Positions 58,172 through 64,000 of a DNA stretch of 64,000 bases are shown one piece after another; positions within the stretch are counted from its first letter, which is position 1, and every line of letters begins with the position of its first letter. The notes beneath the pieces are model-generated. The model saw only the letters and a list, made by a program, of their open reading frames with translations, searched no databases and was not told the DNA's origin. The stretch lies in the NCBI GenBank assembly GCA_024752435.1, contig CP103024.1, positions 992,001 through 1,056,000 of the forward strand, given 5' to 3'. This stretch comes from Allantophomopsis cytisporea (Eukaryota > Ascomycota > Leotiomycetes > Phacidiales > Phacidiaceae). Both the position numbers and the translations under genes were made by a program.

Positions 58172-59493
58172 ATGTCTACCAAATCTGTCTCACTCCGCAA
58201 ACTGGGGAAAAACGGACCAAGTGTATCAGCCTTGGGCTTTGGACTTCTTGGGTTGTCCATAGCATATGGAACAGCACCCAGTGATGAGGAACGGTTCAGG
58301 ATCCTTGATCGCGCTGTTGAGTTGGGTGCCACGTTCTGGGATAGCTCCGAGTAAGACACCCAAACAATGTCTCTCCAAGATGTGATGGACTTCACTAATG
58401 ATAGCAAAATTATAGCCTTTACGGTGACAGCGAAGCACTCTTGTGCAAATGGTTCAAGCGTACTGGAAAGCGAGACGAGGTCTTTATCTCGTCAAAGTTT
58501 GGGTTTTTTAAGGGCGACCACACCTTAAAGAAGATTGACAGCTCCGCGAAGTATTGCAAGGAGGCATGTGAGAAAAGTCTTGAGATCCTTGGGACTGACT
58601 ACATTGATTTATGTGAGTTCTTCCAGTTGAATGAGCCCTATTTCGGGTTGTCTAGGATCCCAAAAACACCTGCACAGTTGCACTTCCCTTAACCCCAGCT
58701 CTTAACATAGTATTCTTGACTATATTTGGTCTACTCTACAAGCTGCAATCACTGAATGCCTTTATTAAACAGACTACCTCCATCGTGCCAATGCTGAAAC
58801 TCCTATTGAGGAGACAATGCGAGCATTGGCTGAATTGAAAGCGTAAGTACATCAGTCTTGAAGTGCTATATCTTAACTACAAACCTTCTAACAACGACCT
58901 ACAGTGAGGGCAAAATAAAAAATATTGGTCTATCGGAAGTGAGCTCCACCACACTTCGCCGAGCCCACAAAATTTCTCCTGTCGCCGCCGTCCAGCTAGA
59001 ATACTCGCCTTTTGTACTTGACATTGAGGGCCCTCTTGGCACTGATGTGCTCGCTACTTGTCGTGAGCTTGGCGTTGCTGTCGTTTGCTACGCACCTCTT
59101 GGACGAGGCTTGCTCACAACAACATTCAGCAACAACGATTTACCTGTAGATGAGAATGATTTTCGCCAACGCGCCATGCCTCGATTCTTTGAGGAGAACC
59201 GCGATGCAAATGTCAAGGTCGTCAACCAGTTCAAGGCACTTGCAGACAAGAAGGGCTGTACCACATCGCAGCTGTCACTTGCCTGGCTTCTCAAACAGGG
59301 TGACGAAATCATTCCGATTCCAGGAACGAAGAAGATCAAATATTTGGAGGAGAATTGGGGAGCCCTCGGTATCCATCTCACTGATGAAGAAGAAGCTGAG
59401 ATCAGAAAGTTCGTCGAGGGTGCTAAAGTTGCTGGGGGTCGGAATCCGCCAAGTTTTTCGGATAAACTTGTCGATACCAAGGAAGAGTCCTAG
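58172..59493 (+). CDS. Aldo-keto reductase
   Basis: Exons 58172-58350, 58416-58612, 58773-58842 and 58905-59493 encode 344 residues. The family reduces aldehydes and ketones with NADPH in the cytosol. The catalytic tetrad is visible: D57 and Y62 in FWDSSDLYGDSE, K87 in ISSKFGF and H129 in YYLHRAN. The (beta/alpha)8 barrel continues with KIKNIGLSEVS, AVQLEYSPF and YAPLGRGLL, and the cofactor loop IPIPGTKK. The start LRKLGKNGPSVSALGFG and these motifs place it with the AKR13-like / plant auxin-induced-type group common in fungi. Length is typical. All three introns keep the frame. The substrate is unknown. Its neighbour across a shared promoter region is a Zn2Cys6 regulator. Confidence 0.93.
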
Positions 59494-60222
59494 ATGTATC
59501 TTTAGCCACTTCTTCTACCCTTGACCTTTAAACTCTACTACTCGCTAACTTGCTTATATGGCTTTAAGTTTCATCGTGTTTTCTTCAATGCTTATAACGA
59601 TCTTTGATTGGTATCAAGTATCATAGCTCTTCTATGTTATGAAGGTCCTCTTCTCAAACGTCATTCAATCCGTTGTTCAGAAGTCTCGCAACTAGCAATA
59701 ATGCAAGGCAACTATTGTTTTCAACTTGGAAACTCATTTGTTCATTTACTTTTCCTATCTTAAGACTAAATCGCTTCGAAAAGATCGTCGGATAAGTTCG
59801 TGGCCACATTTGTCAGTTAGGCACTTTACACATTTTCCTTCTACATTCTCCTAGTCCTCGAAGGCTTTCCCTTGCTCTCCATATAAGTGTCTCATCATTT
59901 CCAAGTTCCAATCTTTTGCCGTTCTCATAGCCATATTCCCTTGGGTGATTGCAAACTTCGATATGACTCTGGCGTGTCAAGTTATATCTCCATCCCTCTT
60001 TCACTTTGAAATACCAAAAAGACCCAGTGCACGATATGTTAGTGGCAATAGATACTCGTAAGAAGCGTATTCAAACTTTCTTGTCTTGATACAGACTGTC
60101 TACCATCAGAGCAACATAAATCCTCAGATAGCCAACGTTCATCAACATCTAAACTTCTTAAGAATTTCCAGCTCCATGCAGATGACCAATTGATATGTTA
60201 TTGTACTATATTGTATCGACTC
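59494..60222. other. Intergenic region between convergent genes
   Basis: No supported gene. It should hold the 3' ends of the aldo-keto reductase and the GDP-mannose dehydratase genes. Confidence 0.6.
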
Positions 60223-61579
60223 TTATAGTTTGTGTATTCTCTTATTCGTCGTGTAAGTATCATGCCCCTTTGTGTCTTCTGAGATCCTTTTTATATCTGC
60301 ATTCACCATCTCCTTTACTAGGTCCTGTGATTTGTCTAAGTTAGCCTCTATCCTAACAAGCTTCAATTTGGTTGGTTTACATCGAAAGAGATATTCGGTT
60401 GCCATCCTAGTATGGTTTTTGCCTTGGTTGCATCTCCACACAATAAATCAACTTCAAGAGGCCGGTATAAGTCTGCGTCCACAGAAACTCTGACAGTCTC
60501 GTCTCTAGTATCAAGACCTACTTCATCGACACCGGATCCAGTCCATCTGGGAATCAGTTAGCATCAAATAGTAAGTCACAATTTGGAAGATTGATGCTTT
60601 ACTTCAGTTGAATCCCAACCATCTCAAAAGCCTTTTCAGCAAACTCTCTCACGCTTCGGCTCTCTCCTGTGGCAACCACAAAATCATCCGCCTCGCTTCT
60701 TTGCATCATCATGTAGATGGCCCTTACATAATCCTTCGCATGACCCCAATCTCTCTTTGCATTTAGATTCCCCAACGATATGTGGCTCATCTTGCCGGTA
60801 TGCACCATTGCAACACCTAATGAGATTTTCCTGGTGACGAAATGAGTGCCGCGGCTGGGAGATTCATGATTGAAGAGAATTCCATTTACGGCGAACAGGT
60901 CATGACTGGTACGCATATTTTTCGTCATCCAGAAGCTAAAGGCCTTGGACGCAGCGTAAGGCGAAAGTGGATGAAAGGGGCTGGACTCATTTTGCTGGGG
61001 TGTCGAGACTGCCCCAAAGACTTCGGAGCTGCATGCCTTAGAGTAGGGGTTAATGTTGTAATTTGAATATGCTGGAAGGTACATACATTATAAAACTTGA
61101 CTTTGTCCTGGAGACCTAGGAAGACAATGGTGTGTAGCATACGCATCGTACCGAAGGCATCTACATCGCTGGAGTATTGAGGCAGATTGAAGGATACGGC
61201 AACGTGAGACTGCGCTGCTAGATGATATATTTCTTGTACCTTAATTGAAGACAGAACAGAAAGTAGACAATATGGGTCTAACACATCTCCTTGGTGGAGG
61301 AAAATTTTGGGGTGGTCAACTTCATTCATTAACTATTGTTCGGCGATATTTTAACGGCTGATACTTACAACCGGTTAGAATTTGAGGTGCTCTTGAAGAT
61401 ATGCGCACGATTCCGTGAACTGTGTAGCCTTTCTCGAGTAAAAATTGGCAGAGATACTGCCCATCTTGACCAGTGATACCTATATCTCATTAAGTCATGG
61501 AACTCTCATTCTTTGAAGCGCAAAGTATGATAAAAAAATTACACGTACCCGTAATCAACGCCGCTCGCTCTTCCGCCAT
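60223..61579 (-). CDS. GDP-mannose 4,6-dehydratase
   Basis: Exons 61579-61549, 61479-61369, 61319-61087, 61036-60603, 60546-60381 and 60324-60223 encode 358 residues. The enzyme converts GDP-D-mannose to GDP-4-keto-6-deoxymannose, the precursor of GDP-fucose, GDP-rhamnose and related sugars. Visible are the Rossmann motif ALITGITGQDGQYL (8-21), EKGYTVHGIVR, FLHQGDVLD, YHLAAQSHVAVSF, the catalytic Ser region ACSSEVFG, the YxxxK motif SPYAASKAF, NGILFNHESPSRG, LGNLNAKRDWGHAKDYV and ATGESRSVREF. After the last two introns come the C-terminal YRPLEVDLLCGDATKAK and ILGWQPNISF. All junctions keep frame. The second intron (61368-61320) has a strong GTAAGT donor but a weak GAAG acceptor, so that junction is the least certain. 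Length matches the family. No GDP-fucose synthase or reductase partner lies in the window. Confidence 0.9.
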
Positions 61580-62114
61580 GATAAGTTAAGCGCAATAGCC
61601 TCCGATCAGCGACGACTTACTTTCTTTACATTGAAATCTATCTCAAAAAGCTATTGTAAGCCAGAATACGGTGACGCAGCAAAGAACAAAATAAATGGCA
61701 CACTCTTTTGTCACCGATAGTTACTCTAGGCTTATTGTGCCTCATTAAGCCGGGTGTCGCAGTGTCACCTACATATATAGAGCTAGTCGCAATGAGGTCT
61801 CAAATGGGGACGATGGGACCGGAAGCCTGCAGACGATAGCAAGGCTTCATCATGTGCTGGTCATCAATTCGTCTAGGAACTTTCCGATTATCAGACACAA
61901 TGAGGCTGTAACGCTGTGCTGACTGCATTGATGACTGAGATCAGCCAGGGTGTAGGGATTGAGATACCCAGTCCCCGAGAATATGGTGTGTTGGTTGAGC
62001 GGCGGCTTCCTGAAGACATGGGGTTGAACTGATGCGCTCAATCGGCCCCTATAGAGTCTGGCTGAGGGACGTTGTTATAGTTGTACGAAAGCAAACCAAA
62101 AAACAAAGCGCATC
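61580..62114. other. Divergent promoter region
   Basis: The spacer lies between the start codons of the GDP-mannose dehydratase (left, minus) and the CorA-like gene (right, plus). No gene is supported. Confidence 0.6.
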
Positions 62115-64000
62115 ATGGCATTATTGCAAGAACTTGATAGAGACATCAAAAGTCTCGGTTACAGTTTCGATGAAGAACTGAATATTTTCCCTCATGATCG
62201 TTGCACTTCTTTATGTGATCTTTTCGAAGCCTGCTCCTCGGAGCATTTGTTCCGACAGCAGAGCAACTTCTCTAGAGCGACAAGAATCGAATATTTCGCA
62301 CTTCGCGATGGATTAATGAGTATAAGCATCCACAATTTCTATTAATATATTTGTTAATACTTCTGAAGATCATCAATTTCTTGACGACAATTCTCTGTTA
62401 TCCATCTTACAGGCAAGTATCTTGGGCTACTACGGCTGGCAATACTTATGGTTGCGATAGTTATCGACGAGTCCTTCGAAAGACAAATCACATGTTTTAA
62501 ATGTAATTCTTGTTGATATTGACAGGAACGCTCCAGGTGCCGAAAGGGCAAGCTTCAAAGGAAAAGTCTCTTTGAGTCAAGAGGGAGCGAAAACCCTCTT
62601 CTCCGCGTCAGAGCAGTGGCCAGGCGTTCATCCCGCATTCTTTCCAAATTTACTTGGAAGAGGAGACTACTGGGCACCACAAAGTCATAACAAATTTTCT
62701 AAGAAAGGTGTGCTTGAAATTGTAGGTAGGTGCATGATATTGTGTGCTGGTCTCTTATGATATATAGCTGATTAGAACTGTAGAACACTTTAATCAACAT
62801 CCACGATGGACAATCGATATGACAGGAACGGAGTCTGGACCACCGCTGTCGGTATACATGAGACATGAAATATCAACGAATTGCACAACATATATCATCT
62901 CAAGTCGTCCTAGTGATGCATGTGTAATTGCTCTCAAGGCATGCCTCCATTCGGCTTTGGAGGTCCGCTTAGAAGACAAAACGGACAAGAATGCTTCAAT
63001 ACTACTCCTTTTCCATCAGCCTTTCGAAATCCACACAGTAGTGGCATATTTATCGCTACAGTTGTCGATGAAGTACGTTTCACTGTTCCAGTCAAAAATG
63101 CGTGGTCCGGTAAGTAATCAGCTTTAAATGTCAAATGGAACTAATTTATTCAAGTTAACGATCACAACGCTTCCAAATGAGACGAAAGAAAATCGAGAAA
63201 GGACAGGAGAGAGAACAACAATTCTACAAGCACTGGCCAAGAATGCGAACAAAATCCTCGCGGATATTGAAATAGGCATCAACAACGCCCAAAACTTACA
63301 ATCGATTCAAAAGCGGTTGCATGACACCTGTATTAGTATCCACAAAATATCGCTCCACAACTCACTTGAAGATTCACTCCAATACCTAGTACAGTCATTG
63401 CTGAAGGAAAAGATGTGGATGTCCAACTATCGCGATCAATCCAATGTAACGTTGACTTTGCTCAACATCCTCGTCAGTCAGCAGGACGCGAAGAACAACC
63501 TAGATATTGCAGTGAGTAACCAGAGACTCGCAACTTCAGCGACAAAGGACAGTCGCTCGATGAATTCCATTGCTGCTCTTACGATGCTCTTCTTACCTGC
63601 CACATTCTTTGCTGTGCGTACTACTTTCCTTATCCCATTTGCTTCTCACTCTATTACTGTTCCACAGTCACTGACAATTCTCTTCCCAAAGACCCTCATC
63701 GGTACCTCTGTGTTCAAAGAAGGTCCCAACTCCACGGTCACTTCTGGACCCAGTCTCTGGTTCTGGGGAGCCCTGACGGCGCCGATCACCTTTTGCGTCG
63801 TGCTCGCCTGGTCATTATACACATTCTGGTTCTACAAGGATGACACTACGATTACAGGGACTGAAAATGGGAGCCCGGCCGCAGATGAGACGAATGCGGC
63901 GGCAAGAGAAAAAGAGGCTATCAAGAAAGAGACTGATACGAGCACAGCACTGCTCTTAGGAGAGGGTCTCGGAAACCAAAGAACGAAGGTTGAAGAGGCG
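62115..64000 (+). CDS. CorA-like Mg2+-transporter-family protein, 3' end outside the window
   Basis: Likely exons are 62115-62319, 62413-62470, 62526-62721, 62768-63109, 63155-63613 and 63668 to beyond 64000, giving at least 531 codons in one frame. Proteins of this fungal group have a soluble N-terminal part, a long helical stretch and two C-terminal membrane spans like the CorA Mg2+ channel. Here a helical stretch (LQALAKNANKILADIEIGIN onward) leads to SMNSIAALTMLFLPATFF, characteristic of fungal CorA-like proteins. A second hydrophobic segment follows (WFWGALTAPITFCVVLAWSL), then a charged tail rich in Glu, Lys and Ala. The canonical GMN signature after the first span is absent; the sequence reads SLTILFPKTL, so Mg2+ transport is doubtful. 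The first three exons are less certain (the 62470 donor is weak), the last three are firm. The intron at 63614-63667 is 54 bases and stop-free. Confidence 0.75.

Noticed and set aside
49133..62115. Secondary-metabolite gene cluster around the hydrolase, regulator and reductase
   Set aside because: No polyketide synthase, peptide synthetase, terpene synthase or P450 lies in the window, and a housekeeping glutathione gene sits in the middle.
1..64000. CRISPR arrays, bacterial operons, phage or plasmid modules
   Set aside because: The sequence is eukaryotic, with spliceosomal introns throughout; no regularly spaced identical repeats of CRISPR size were seen.

Overview
This window is nuclear DNA of a filamentous ascomycete (Pezizomycotina). 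The evidence is short spliceosomal introns (about 45-225 nt, CTRAY-type branch points), a dispersed single 5S rRNA gene, a group II G-alpha subunit, a GH72 wall enzyme, a PalI/Rim9-like protein and a Zn2Cys6 regulator. Leotiomycetes is my best guess, but it is impression only. There are no operons: genes lie on both strands with long spacers, so neighbourhood says little about function.

Layout. 1-5.2 kb: no supported gene. 5.2-6.7: GPI-type GH72 glucanosyltransferase. 7.3-13.4 (-): 2000-residue major facilitator protein with a giant disordered N-terminus. 14.1-15.1: nitrilase-type omega-amidase. 15.3-16.7 (-): spermidine synthase. 20.4-21.7: G-alpha subunit inside long non-coding flanks (3.7 kb and 7.2 kb). 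The downstream flank holds an AT-rich, possibly RIP-eroded patch and a diverged 81-bp duplication. 28.9-31.5: GH3 beta-glucosidase. 32.4-33.3 (-): small RRM-like, probably mitochondrial protein. 33.8: 5S rRNA. 34.8-37.3: saccharopine reductase split into 14 exons. 38.9-39.6 (-): low-complexity protein. 39.6-44.8: spacer rich in simple repeats, with a cluster of RTCACRTG motifs. 44.8: small secreted protein. 46.2-47.0 (-): PalI/Rim9-like protein. 49.1-49.6 (-): broken APH-like kinase. 50.1-51.3 (-): membrane-anchored alpha/beta hydrolase. 52.6-54.7 (-): glutamate-cysteine ligase. 55.7-57.5 (-): Zn2Cys6 transcription factor. 58.2-59.5: aldo-keto reductase. 60.2-61.6 (-): GDP-mannose 4,6-dehydratase. 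62.1-64.0: CorA-like membrane protein cut by the window end.

Most genes are housekeeping: wall building, polyamine, glutathione and lysine synthesis, signalling. The right-hand third (hydrolase, broken kinase, regulator, reductase, sugar-nucleotide enzyme, CorA-like protein) looks more accessory. I found no clear new multi-gene system. The best leads are the GDP-mannose dehydratase without a visible partner enzyme, the RTCACRTG cluster, the intron peculiarities (GC-AG introns, stop-free introns, repeated branch-point contexts in the lysine gene) and a possible mitochondrial leader on spermidine synthase. Exon boundaries were derived by hand from splice signals, frame continuity and family motifs.
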